Source: Haloplanus vescus
Lineage (GTDB): Archaea > Halobacteriota > Halobacteria > Halobacteriales > Haloferacaceae
Reading direction: 5' to 3'
NCBI RefSeq assembly: GCF_900107665.1
Contig: NZ_FNQT01000003.1
Span: 1-64,000 of the forward strand
Length of the DNA: 64,000 nucleotides
The notes beneath the pieces are model-generated. The model was not told the origin of the DNA. It did not search any database and was given only the letters and a program-made list of their open reading frames with translations. Shown here one piece after another: positions 27,540 through 35,984 of this stretch. How positions within the stretch are numbered: the stretch's first letter is position 1; each line of letters opens with the position of its first letter. A program made the position numbers and the translations under genes.

Positions 27540-28946
27540 ATGTCTCAGCCCGTCCCCGAACTCGCAGAGCGGGCGGCGGCGTGTGCTGACCGCCTCCGCC
27601 ACGCCGACGCGGTGTTGCTCGCCTCCCACATCGACGCGGACGGGTTGACGAGCGCCGCCATCGCCGCGACGGCGCTCGAACGCGCCGGGATTCCGGTCGA
27701 CGTGGTCTTCGAGCGACAACTGGACGAGGCGGCCGTGGCCAGCATCGCCGAGACGGACCACGAGACGGTGCTGTTCACCGACTTCGGGAGCGGTCAGTTG
27801 GATATCATCACGGAGTACGACGACGCGTTCACGCCGGTCATCGCCGACCACCACCAGCCCGCGGACGCCGAGACGACGTATCACTGCAACCCGCTGTTGG
27901 AGGGGATAAACGGCGCCAGCGAACTCTCGGGAGCGGGGGCAACCTACTGTCTCGCGCGCGCACTCGAAGACGAGGAGACGGACAACCGTGACCTCGCGGC
28001 GCTGGCCGTCGTCGGCGCCGTCGGCGACATGCAGGGCGGCCCCGACGGACTCACGGGCGCCAACGAGGGCATCGTCGCGGAGGGCGTCGACGCGGGCGTC
28101 GTCCGCGAGGGGACGGACCTCGCGATGTACGGCCGCCAGACGCGCCCGCTCCCAAAGCTGCTGGAGTACGCGAGCGACGTTCGCCTCCCGGGCATCACGG
28201 GCGACGAATCCGGAGCGATGCGCTTTCTCTCTGACCTCGACATCGACCTGCGCGAGGACGGCGAGTGGAAGCGGTGGGTCGACCTGACCGCGCCAGAGCG
28301 CCAGACGCTGGCTAGCGCCCTCCTCAAACACGCGGTGACTCGCGGCGTGCCGTCGGCCCGCGTCGACGACCTTGTCGGGACGACGTACACGCTCCTCGCG
28401 GAGACGGAGGGGACGGAGCTGCGCGACGTGAGCGAGTTCTCGACGCTCCTGAACGCGACGGCGCGCTACGACCGCGCGGACGTTGGATTGGCCGTCTGTC
28501 TGGGCGACCGCGAGGCGGCGTTAGAGCGCGCCCGAACCCTCCTCCGGAACCACCGCAAGAACCTCTCGGAGGGCATCGACCTCGTGGTGGAGGAGGGCGT
28601 CACCGTCGAGGAGCACCTGCAGTGGTTCGACGCGGGGACGCAGATTCGAGAGACCATCGTCGGCATCGTGGCGGGGATGGCGCTCGGGTCGGAGGGAATC
28701 AGTCGCGACCAGCCCATCATCGCCTTCGCCGCCACGGAGGAGGGCGAGGTGAAAGTCTCCTCGCGCGGGACGCACGCGCTGGTCCGCGAGGGCCTCGACC
28801 TCTCGGCAGTCATGCGCGAGGCGTCTCGGTCGGTCGGCGGCGACGGCGGCGGACACGACGTGGCCGCGGGCGCGACGATTCCGGCGGGCGAACAGGCGGC
28901 GTTCGTCGCGGCGGCCGACGACATCGTCGGGGAGCAGCTCAGCTGA
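27540..28946 (+). CDS. RecJ-like DHH-family phosphoesterase
   Basis: The 468-residue protein carries the DHH phosphoesterase motifs: SHIDADGLTSA (motif I), FTDFGSGQ (II) and IADHHQP (III). It ends with a DHHA1 domain including GGDGGGHDVAAGATIP. Archaeal RecJ-like proteins are single-strand DNA or RNA 5' exonucleases, and some act with the replicative helicase as GAN/Cdc45 relatives. Which role applies here is not visible. The start at 27540 is preferred, since GATTTATCC near 27507-27515 is about 28 bases upstream and fits a leaderless mRNA. Confidence 0.88.
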   Translation: MSQPVPELAERAAACADRLRHADAVLLASHIDADGLTSAAIAATALERAGIPVDVVFERQLDEAAVASIAETDHETVLFTDFGSGQLDIITEYDDAFTPVIADHHQPADAETTYHCNPLLEGINGASELSGAGATYCLARALEDEETDNRDLAALAVVGAVGDMQGGPDGLTGANEGIVAEGVDAGVVREGTDLAMYGRQTRPLPKLLEYASDVRLPGITGDESGAMRFLSDLDIDLREDGEWKRWVDLTAPERQTLASALLKHAVTRGVPSARVDDLVGTTYTLLAETEGTELRDVSEFSTLLNATARYDRADVGLAVCLGDREAALERARTLLRNHRKNLSEGIDLVVEEGVTVEEHLQWFDAGTQIRETIVGIVAGMALGSEGISRDQPIIAFAATEEGEVKVSSRGTHALVREGLDLSAVMREASRSVGGDGGGHDVAAGATIPAGEQAAFVAAADDIVGEQLS

Positions 28947-29011
28947 CCCCGACTACGTGTCAAAATAACATACAAAGATAGAAGCCCGTTCGGGTCGAAC
29001 GCCTATCACGA

Positions 29012-29077
29012 ATGAGAACAGCGCGGAACCCTCCCGGTGGGTCGTGCCCACCGACCCGCACGCCGGAGGCGGTGTGA
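29012..29077 (+). CDS. Short upstream ORF coupled to the pilin-like gene
   Basis: A 21-codon ORF (MRTARNPPGGSCPP...) starts at the first ATG after an AT-rich promoter-like stretch (28960-28981) and stops with TGA at 29075-29077, overlapping the GTG start of the next gene by four bases. The GGAGG at 29065-29069 inside it would serve as ribosome-binding site for that gene. No domain is visible; it may only couple translation. Confidence 0.35.
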   Translation: MRTARNPPGGSCPPTRTPEAV

Positions 29078-31071
29078 GCGACCGAGCGACGCGGCGGGGA
29101 CAGAGCACCGTCATCGGCGTCGTGCTGATTCTGGGACTCGTCGTCGTCGGAACGACGGGCGTCCTGTTGCTCGGTAGCGAGGCGATTCAGGGCGTTCGCG
29201 ACGAGGCGGGCGCCAGTCAGGCCGAGGTAGCCATGTCGACGGTCGATTCACAGGTGAGCGAAGTCGCCCTCGGCTACGCGAACACGCGGCAGGTCGAACT
29301 GGGTGGGCAGCGACAGGCGACGCTCGACGAATCGGCGGGTCGAATCACGATTTCGCGGGCCGGCGCCAACGCAACCGGCCCACCGCTCGTGAACACGACG
29401 ATGGGCGCTATCGAATACCGGGCCGGTGGCTCGACCGTCGCGTATCAGGGCGGGGGCGTGTGGCGGACCAGCGGTGCGGGGCAGGCGCGAATGATATCGC
29501 CGCCGGAGTTTCACTACCGGTGGGGGACGGGCGCGAGCGGCGAACCGACGTTGACCTTCCCGCTGGTGGTGCTTCGCGGCCCGGCGACCTCTTCCGACCA
29601 ACTGCGGTTCGTCGACGGGCCGACGAACGCCGCGTTCCCGAACGCCAGCGCGGGGATGCAGAACCCGCTGGACGCGGGCACGGTCGAAGTGAGCATCCAG
29701 AGCGAGTACTACCGCGCGTGGGCCGAATACTTCGAGACGCGCACCGACGCGGACACGGTGCGAACCGACGACGCCAACCAGACGGTCGAAATCGTCCTCA
29801 GCGTCCCCACGCGGGGGCGAGAGGTGCAGGAATCCATCGCCTCGGAGGCGCCGACGGTGACGGTCCAGAACGGCGCGACCGTCGACAGCTACAACTCTTC
29901 CGAGGGGACCTATCCGGCGACGAAAGGCGAAAACGGGAGCGTCTACGTCGGCGAGAATCTCACCAACAGCGGCGGCGGGAGAATCGAGGGCGACATGCGC
30001 GTCGACGGTGACTTCGGGGGCGGCGGTGGCATCGAGGTGACGGGGCAGCTGGTCGTCGACGGCGACGCCGACCTGTCGGGCGGTGGCATCACCGTCAACG
30101 ACCGCGTCATCGCGGACGGTGACCTCGTCCTCGGTGGCGGCGGCGCGCTCAACGGCCCGGCGACCGTCAGCGGCGACGTAATCGAGGGGGCGGGCGGTAT
30201 CACCGTCGATGACGACGTGACCGCGGGCGGCGACTACCGAAGCGAACCGGGGGGCTCGGTCAACGGCGACGTCCACCTCGGCGGCAACTTCTACCCGGCA
30301 GACGGGCAGAACATCCGAGGCGACCTGACGGTCGCCGGCACCTTCGAGAACGGGCCGGACGTCTACCCGAACATCCACCCGAGCGCGACGATTCAGGAGA
30401 ACGGGCCGGAGCCGGACCTGAGCGACGTGTCGGCAGCGAGTGACCTCCGCCCGCCGAACCTGCGCCCAATCGACACGACGGTACAGACGCGGGTCTCGAC
30501 GACTGCCGCGTCGAACGACAACGACGGGAGCGACGTGTCGAAAATCGAGGGCGGTTCCTGTCCCTGTACGCTGACCAACGGGAGTTACTCCCTCGACTCC
30601 TTCGAGCCAGAGGGAGACGTCACCCTCGACACGACGGGCGGGCCCATCTACCTCGCCATCAACGGCGACGTGCTCACCGACAGCGAGAACATCGAGGTCA
30701 TCGGACCGAACGAGGTTCACGTCTACGCCACGGGCGACTACACCATCTCAGGGGGGTCGCGGTGGGACAGCGTCGACGACCGAGGCGACCAGATATGGCT
30801 CTACGGGACGAGCGACTCGGCGGTGACGATTGCTAACGGGGCCAGATTCTACGGTGTCGTCTACGCACCCGGGAACGAGGACATCAGGGTCGAGAGCGGC
30901 GCGAGGGTGTACGGGGGTCTCGTCGGCGGTGTGAGCGCCGTGGAGAGTGGGTCGAGAGTCAGCTACGACACGGTGCTCGCGGACCAGACGCCGGAGCTGA
31001 CGGGTGGCGGCGGGGCGCCGGTTACCTACCTCCACGTCAGCGTCAACGAGATTCGGGTCGAAGAGGCGTAA
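29074..31071 (+). CDS. Pilin-like N terminus with bactofilin-like repeat protein
   Basis: Starting at the GTG at 29074, preceded by GGAGG, the protein has 665 residues. Its N terminus RRGQSTVIGVVLILGLVVVGTT resembles the hydrophobic helix of archaeal type IV pilin-like or DUF7289 proteins. The middle (about 300-430) holds repeats of the form hhVDGDhxhxGGGhxVxG, as in polymer-forming bactofilin/beta-helix domains. A GGSCPC pair and a further glycine-rich beta-solenoid follow. It is probably a surface-exposed, membrane-anchored structural protein. It is clearly acidic with many Asn/Thr/Ser, as in glycosylated cell-surface proteins. Function unknown. Confidence 0.72.
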   Translation: MSDRATRRGQSTVIGVVLILGLVVVGTTGVLLLGSEAIQGVRDEAGASQAEVAMSTVDSQVSEVALGYANTRQVELGGQRQATLDESAGRITISRAGANATGPPLVNTTMGAIEYRAGGSTVAYQGGGVWRTSGAGQARMISPPEFHYRWGTGASGEPTLTFPLVVLRGPATSSDQLRFVDGPTNAAFPNASAGMQNPLDAGTVEVSIQSEYYRAWAEYFETRTDADTVRTDDANQTVEIVLSVPTRGREVQESIASEAPTVTVQNGATVDSYNSSEGTYPATKGENGSVYVGENLTNSGGGRIEGDMRVDGDFGGGGGIEVTGQLVVDGDADLSGGGITVNDRVIADGDLVLGGGGALNGPATVSGDVIEGAGGITVDDDVTAGGDYRSEPGGSVNGDVHLGGNFYPADGQNIRGDLTVAGTFENGPDVYPNIHPSATIQENGPEPDLSDVSAASDLRPPNLRPIDTTVQTRVSTTAASNDNDGSDVSKIEGGSCPCTLTNGSYSLDSFEPEGDVTLDTTGGPIYLAINGDVLTDSENIEVIGPNEVHVYATGDYTISGGSRWDSVDDRGDQIWLYGTSDSAVTIANGARFYGVVYAPGNEDIRVESGARVYGGLVGGVSAVESGSRVSYDTVLADQTPELTGGGGAPVTYLHVSVNEIRVEEA

Positions 31072-31108
31072 CCGTCCGACTTTTGCCGTCCGGCGGGCAA
31101 GCACGGGC

Positions 31109-31444
31109 ATGGCCGATTTCGACCCCGAGAAGTTCGAGGACAAGTACGCCAACTACTTCACCGAACTCCAGCGGGCGTACAAGAACGCCTTCGAGACGAT
31201 GAACGACAAGTACGACTCCGAGCTCATCCACGCCATCGACCAGCAGGTGCTCAACGAGTCAGAGCCGTTCTACGAGGACGGCGAGTTCCGAATCGAACTT
31301 CCCGAGAACCCGACGGACCGCGTGACGGCCATCGTCGTCGACGAGGAGAAGCTGACGACCACGCTCGACCGCTACGTCGAGGAAATCGAGGCGGAGCTGC
31401 GCTCGGTGTTCGGGCTCGGTGATGCGGACGAACCAAAGGCCTAA
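31109..31444 (+). CDS. Haloarchaeal DUF5783-type protein
   Basis: This 111-residue acidic protein starts MADFDPEKFEDKYANYFTELQ and continues with a helical, charged sequence. It ends with VDEEKLTTTLDRYVEEIEAELRSVFGL. I believe it is the haloarchaeal family DUF5783, of unknown function. The start at 31109 follows the surface-protein stop by 37 bases; longer in-frame versions reach back into that gene and are not credible. It precedes the NifU-like gene by 25 bases in the same direction. Confidence 0.72.
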   Translation: MADFDPEKFEDKYANYFTELQRAYKNAFETMNDKYDSELIHAIDQQVLNESEPFYEDGEFRIELPENPTDRVTAIVVDEEKLTTTLDRYVEEIEAELRSVFGLGDADEPKA

Positions 31445-31469
31445 GCCGGTCGGTACCGTTGCTACACCC

Positions 31470-31844
31470 ATGAGCACTGACGCCCAGGACACGAACGCCG
31501 AGGACGACCTCCGCGAGCGCGTGACCAACTTCCTCCGACGCAACTTCCCCCAGATTCAGATGCACGGCGGGAGCGCCGCGATTCAGAACATCGACATGGA
31601 CACCGGCGAAGTGAGCATCCAGCTCGGCGGCGCCTGTTCCGGCTGTGGCATCTCGCCGATGACGATTCAGGCCATCAAGAGCCGGATGGTCAAAGAGATT
31701 CCCGAGATTACGAAGGTCCACGCCGACACCGGCATGGAAGGCATGGGCGGCGAGGGTGCGGAGGAAGGGATGGAGCCTTCCTTCCCCGGCGAAACGACCG
31801 ACGACAGCGAGGGCCGCGACGAAGGCCCGCAGGCCCCCTTCTAA
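31470..31844 (+). CDS. NifU C-terminal domain iron-sulfur protein
   Basis: This 124-residue protein holds one NifU C-terminal domain: RNFPQIQMHGGSAAIQNIDMDTGEVSIQLGGACSGCGISPMTIQ. The CSGC pair binds a transient Fe-S cluster that is handed to target proteins. A Gly/Glu-rich acidic tail of about 40 residues follows and is probably disordered. The start at 31470 is used because the in-frame upstream extension overlaps the previous gene. Fe-S clients encoded in this window include NirA, the XPD-like helicase and possibly HemL. Confidence 0.9.
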   Translation: MSTDAQDTNAEDDLRERVTNFLRRNFPQIQMHGGSAAIQNIDMDTGEVSIQLGGACSGCGISPMTIQAIKSRMVKEIPEITKVHADTGMEGMGGEGAEEGMEPSFPGETTDDSEGRDEGPQAPF

Positions 31845-31951
31845 GGCCGAGCGCAGGCGTTTCTGATTCGTTTTTACAACACATCGACCAACGGCGGTGC
31901 TGCCTGCCGCGCCACTGAAAGGTTTAATCCGGGGCCGGCCGTGTCGCGTCT

Positions 31952-32338
31952 ATGGACGCTCGTGAACTCGCCGTACGCGCAGAGTATCGCGTCGCCATCG
32001 AGGACGGCGACGACTGGCGAGCGGCAATCGAGCACGTAGCCGACACCGAGGGCGTCAGCGCGGCGTGGTTCTCCGGAACGGGGACGGTCCGCGACGCCGA
32101 CGTGTGGCACTACGACCCGACCGCGGACGAACACCGCGCCGTGCGGTTCGACGAACCGCTCACCGTCGCGACGTGCGTGGGAGACGTGTCTGTCGACGAC
32201 GGCGACGCCGTCGCCCGCCCCTACGCCGTCCTGACGCGGCCGAGCGGACAGGCCGTCGGCGGCTACCTCAACGCGGCGACGGCCGTCGAAGGGACGATTC
32301 AACTCCGGAGTTTCGAGGAGGGGACGAACCAATCGTGA
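31952..32338 (+). CDS. PPC (DUF296) domain protein
   Basis: This 128-residue protein contains the PPC/DUF296 fold: EYRVAIEDGDDWRAAIEHVADTEGVSAAWFSGTGTVRDADVWHYD, followed by LTVATCVGDVS and VGGYLNAATAVEGTIQL. In plants this domain follows AT-hooks; stand-alone archaeal forms are trimers with a possible metal or nucleotide site and no proven role. Its stop overlaps the GTG start of polC by four bases (GTGA), so it is co-translated with the replicative polymerase. TTTAATC about 25 bases upstream (31922-31928) is a likely TATA box. Confidence 0.85.
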   Translation: MDARELAVRAEYRVAIEDGDDWRAAIEHVADTEGVSAAWFSGTGTVRDADVWHYDPTADEHRAVRFDEPLTVATCVGDVSVDDGDAVARPYAVLTRPSGQAVGGYLNAATAVEGTIQLRSFEEGTNQS

Positions 32339-35300
32339 CACCGGACGACGAGCAGTACTTCGCGCGCATCGAAGACCAACTCGACGAGGCGTTCGACCGC
32401 GCGGAGCGAGCCCGGGGACGCGGCGCCGACCCGAGCGAAGAGGTCGAGATTCCGGTGGCGCGGGACATGGCCGACCGGGTGGAGAACATCCTCGGCATCG
32501 ACGGCGTCGCGGAGCGCGTGCGCGAACTCGACGGGGAGATGAGCCGCGAGGAGGCGGCGCTGGCGCTCGTCACCGACTTCGTCGAGGGGTCGGTCGGCGA
32601 CTACGACACGAACGCCGGGAAAATCGAAGGGGCAGTCCGGACGGCCGTCGCCCTCCTCACCGAGGGTGTCGTCGCCGCGCCCATCGAGGGCATCGACCGC
32701 GTGGAAGTGCTTGCAAACGACGACGGGACGGAGTTCGTCAACGTCTACTACGCCGGGCCGATTCGCTCGGCGGGCGGGACAGCACAGGCGCTCTCGGTGC
32801 TCGTCGCGGACTACGCCCGCTCGCTCCTCGGCATCGACGAGTTCAAGCCCCGAGACGACGAGATAGAGCGCTACGCCGAAGAGGTGGGGCTCTACGACTC
32901 CGAGACGGGGCTGCAGTACACGCCCAAGGACAAGGAGACGAAGTTCATCGCCGAGCACACCCCCATCATGCTCGACGGGGAGGCGACGGGCGACGAGGAG
33001 GTGTCGGGCTTTCGCGACTTGGAGCGTATCGACACCAACGCCGCCCGCGGGGGGATGTGTCTCGTCCTCGCAGAGGGCATCGCGCTCAAGGCGCCGAAGA
33101 TTCAGCGCTACACCCGCGACTTGGACGAGGTGGAGTGGCCGTGGCTCCAGGACCTCATCGACGGCACCATCGGGGAGAGCGACGACGGCGACGAGGCGGC
33201 AGACGAAAGCGACGGCGACGACGAGAGTGACGATGCCGATGCCGAGGAATCGAGCGACGACGCGGGCGCCCCCCGCGTCGAACCGTCTGGGAAGTTCCTC
33301 CGCGACCTCATCGCCGGGCGGCCGGTGTTCGGCCACCCGTCCGAAGCGGGCGGGTTTCGACTGCGGTACGGACGCGCCCGGAATCACGGGTTCGCGACGG
33401 CCGGCGTCCACCCGGCGACGATGCACCTCGTCGACGACTTCCTCGCGACGGGGACCCAAATCAAGACCGAACGGCCGGGGAAGGCCGCGGGCGTCGTCCC
33501 CGTCGACACCATCGAGGGGCCGACGGTCCGATTGGCCAACGGCGAAGTGCGGCGCATCGACGACCCGGCGGAGGCGCTGACCGTCCGCAACGGCGTCGAG
33601 GAGATTCTCGACTTGGGCGAGTATCTCGTGAACTACGGCGAGTTCGTGGAGAACAACCATCCGCTCGCGCCCGCCTCCTACACGTTCGAGTGGTGGATAC
33701 AGGAGTTCGAGGCGAGCGACGCGGACGTGCAGGCGCTCCGCGACGACCCGCGGGTCGACCTCGAATCCCCGAGCGTCGAGACGGCGCTGGAGTGGGCGCG
33801 GCGATACGACTGCCCGCTCCACCCGGCGTACACCTACCTGTGGCACGACGTGAGTGTCGAGGCAGTCGACGCCCTCGCTGACGCCGTGAGCGGGGGAAGT
33901 GTCGTCGCCATCGAGGGCGACGGCGGCGTCTCGCAGGCCCGCGACCCGGCGCAGGCGGCAGATGCGCTGGTCATCGACCTTCCGGACGGCGAGGAGGCCG
34001 ACGTTCGGGGCGCCTTCGAACGCCTGCTGGTCGAACACGTCGCGACGGAAGAGGCCATCCGCGTCGCCGACTGGCGACCGCTCGCCCGGTCGCTCGGCGT
34101 GACGACCGACCTCGACCGCGAGTGGACGCTCGACGACCTCTCCGAGACGGCACGAACCTACGAGGACGGCGAAAACGCCATCCGCGCCGTCAACGAGGTG
34201 GCGCCCTTCACCGTCCGCGAGCGAGCGCCGACCCGAATCGGCAACCGGATGGGGCGCCCGGAGAAGTCGGAGGGACGCGACCTGTCGCCCGCCGTCCACA
34301 CGCTCTTCCCCATCGGCGAAGCGGGCGGGAGCCAGCGGGACGTGGGCAGCGCCGCCCACGCCCACACGGACGCGGGTCGAGGCGTCGTGAACGTGCAGGT
34401 GGGGCGGCGGACCTGTCCCGACTGCGGCGCGACGACCTACCGGCCGGGATGCCCGGAGTGTGGCGGGCACACGGGCCCCGTCTTCGAGTGTGACTCCTGC
34501 GAACGCGAAATCGAACCCGACGAGTCCGGGCGCGTCCACTGCGACCGATGTGACCGGGACGTGACCAGCGCCGAGTGGCGCGAAATCGACCTCGGTGGTC
34601 GCTATCAGGAGGCCCTCGACACCGTGGGCGAGCGCGAAGCCGCGTTCGAGATTCTCAAGGGCGTGAAGGGGCTCACCTCGGCGAACAAGACGCCCGAGGC
34701 GATGGAGAAAGGCGTCCTCCGCGCCAAACACGGCGTCAGCGCGTTCAAGGACGGCACGGTCCGCTACGACATGACGGACCTGCCGGTGACGTCGGTGCGA
34801 CCCGAGGAACTCGACGTGACCGCGGAGGACTTCCGCGAACTCGGCTACGACACCGACATCGACGGCGAACCCCTCCGCTTCGACGACCAACTCGTCGAAC
34901 TCCGAGTGCAGGACATCGTCCTCTCGGACGGCGCCGCGGAACACCTCCTCAAGACCGCCGACTTCGTCGACGACCTGTTGACGGAGTTCTACGACCTGCC
35001 CGCGTTCTACGAGGTAGAGGAACGGCAGGACTTGGTGGGCGAACTCGTCTTCGGCATGGCACCCCACACGTCGGCGGCGGTGGTCGGGCGTGTCGTGGGG
35101 TTCACCTCGGCGTCCGTCGGGTACGCGCACCCTTATTTTCACGCAGCCAAACGCCGCAACTGTGACGGAGACGAAGATTGCGTCATGCTCCTGATGGACG
35201 GCCTCCTCAACTTCAGTCGGGAGTACCTCCCGGACAAGCGCGGCGGGCGGATGGACGCCCCCCTCGTCATGTCCTCGCGCATCGACCCGACCGAAATCGA

Positions 35301-35907
35301 CGACGAGGCGCACAACATGGACGTGGTGCGGGAGTACCCACTGGAGTTCTACGAGGCGACGCGCGAGATGGCCGACCCCGAGGACGTGGACGTGGAAATC
35401 GCGGAGGCGTCGCTGGGGACGGAGTCGGAGTATCACGGCTTCGACCACACCCACGACACCTCGAACATCGCCCTCGGGCCGGACCTCTCGGCGTACAAGA
35501 CGCTGGGGTCGATGATGGACAAGATGGACGCTCAACTCGGCCTCGCCCGGAAGCTCCACGCCGTCGACGAGACGGACGTGGCCGAGCGCATCATCGAGTA
35601 TCACTTCCTGCCGGACCTCATCGGGAACCTGCGGGCGTTCTCGCGCCAAGAGACGCGGTGTCTCGACTGCGGGGAGTCGTACCGGCGGATGCCACTCTCG
35701 GGCGACTGCCGGGAGTGTGGTGGACGCGTCAACCTGACGGTCCACGAGGGGTCGGTGAACAAGTACATGGACACCGCCATCCGCGTGGCCGAGGAGTTCG
35801 GCTGCCGGCCCTACACGAAACAGCGCCTCGAAGTCCTAGAGAAGAGTCTGGAGAGTGTCTTCCAGAACGACCAGAACAAGCCGTCGCGGCTCGACGACTT
35901 CATGTGA
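32335..35907 (+). CDS. polC: DNA polymerase D large subunit (DP2)
   Basis: DP2 is the catalytic subunit of the archaeal replicative family D polymerase. With the GTG at 32335 (overlapping the PPC stop) it has 1190 residues, normal for an intein-free haloarchaeal DP2. An acidic insert of alternating Asp/Glu/Ser lies at about 280-307. Zinc sites are TCPDCGATTYRPGCPECG, FECDSCE...CDRCDRD and, near the C terminus, RCLDCGESYRR...CRECGG. The catalytic core includes NRMGRPEKSEGR and SAGGTAQALSVLVADY. The end, SRLDDFM, looks like a weak PCNA-binding motif. No intein is present at the sites known in other haloarchaea. Confidence 0.95.
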   Translation: MTPDDEQYFARIEDQLDEAFDRAERARGRGADPSEEVEIPVARDMADRVENILGIDGVAERVRELDGEMSREEAALALVTDFVEGSVGDYDTNAGKIEGAVRTAVALLTEGVVAAPIEGIDRVEVLANDDGTEFVNVYYAGPIRSAGGTAQALSVLVADYARSLLGIDEFKPRDDEIERYAEEVGLYDSETGLQYTPKDKETKFIAEHTPIMLDGEATGDEEVSGFRDLERIDTNAARGGMCLVLAEGIALKAPKIQRYTRDLDEVEWPWLQDLIDGTIGESDDGDEAADESDGDDESDDADAEESSDDAGAPRVEPSGKFLRDLIAGRPVFGHPSEAGGFRLRYGRARNHGFATAGVHPATMHLVDDFLATGTQIKTERPGKAAGVVPVDTIEGPTVRLANGEVRRIDDPAEALTVRNGVEEILDLGEYLVNYGEFVENNHPLAPASYTFEWWIQEFEASDADVQALRDDPRVDLESPSVETALEWARRYDCPLHPAYTYLWHDVSVEAVDALADAVSGGSVVAIEGDGGVSQARDPAQAADALVIDLPDGEEADVRGAFERLLVEHVATEEAIRVADWRPLARSLGVTTDLDREWTLDDLSETARTYEDGENAIRAVNEVAPFTVRERAPTRIGNRMGRPEKSEGRDLSPAVHTLFPIGEAGGSQRDVGSAAHAHTDAGRGVVNVQVGRRTCPDCGATTYRPGCPECGGHTGPVFECDSCEREIEPDESGRVHCDRCDRDVTSAEWREIDLGGRYQEALDTVGEREAAFEILKGVKGLTSANKTPEAMEKGVLRAKHGVSAFKDGTVRYDMTDLPVTSVRPEELDVTAEDFRELGYDTDIDGEPLRFDDQLVELRVQDIVLSDGAAEHLLKTADFVDDLLTEFYDLPAFYEVEERQDLVGELVFGMAPHTSAAVVGRVVGFTSASVGYAHPYFHAAKRRNCDGDEDCVMLLMDGLLNFSREYLPDKRGGRMDAPLVMSSRIDPTEIDDEAHNMDVVREYPLEFYEATREMADPEDVDVEIAEASLGTESEYHGFDHTHDTSNIALGPDLSAYKTLGSMMDKMDAQLGLARKLHAVDETDVAERIIEYHFLPDLIGNLRAFSRQETRCLDCGESYRRMPLSGDCRECGGRVNLTVHEGSVNKYMDTAIRVAEEFGCRPYTKQRLEVLEKSLESVFQNDQNKPSRLDDFM

Positions 35908-35984
35908 CGAGACGCCGCCGAACTCGTGTCACGGAAAGGAGCCACGCAGAACACTTAGTGTAGTCGGGAATACACCAGGACAGT

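Noticed and set aside
30000-30300. Regular short repeats suggesting CRISPR
   Set aside because: They are in-frame glycine/aspartate codons of the beta-repeat domain, degenerate and without spacers.
32065-32334. A 90-codon N-terminal extension of polC in frame
   Set aside because: It overlaps the well-formed PPC gene in another frame and is Arg-rich; the GTG at 32335 overlapping the PPC stop fits the family start.
32299-35745. A 1148-codon minus-strand frame opposite polC
   Set aside because: An antisense shadow of polC with no recognisable domain.
32335-35907. Possible intein in polC
   Set aside because: Some haloarchaea carry one in DP2, but here the polymerase motifs are continuous and no splice-junction Cys/Ser...HN pair or homing domain is visible.
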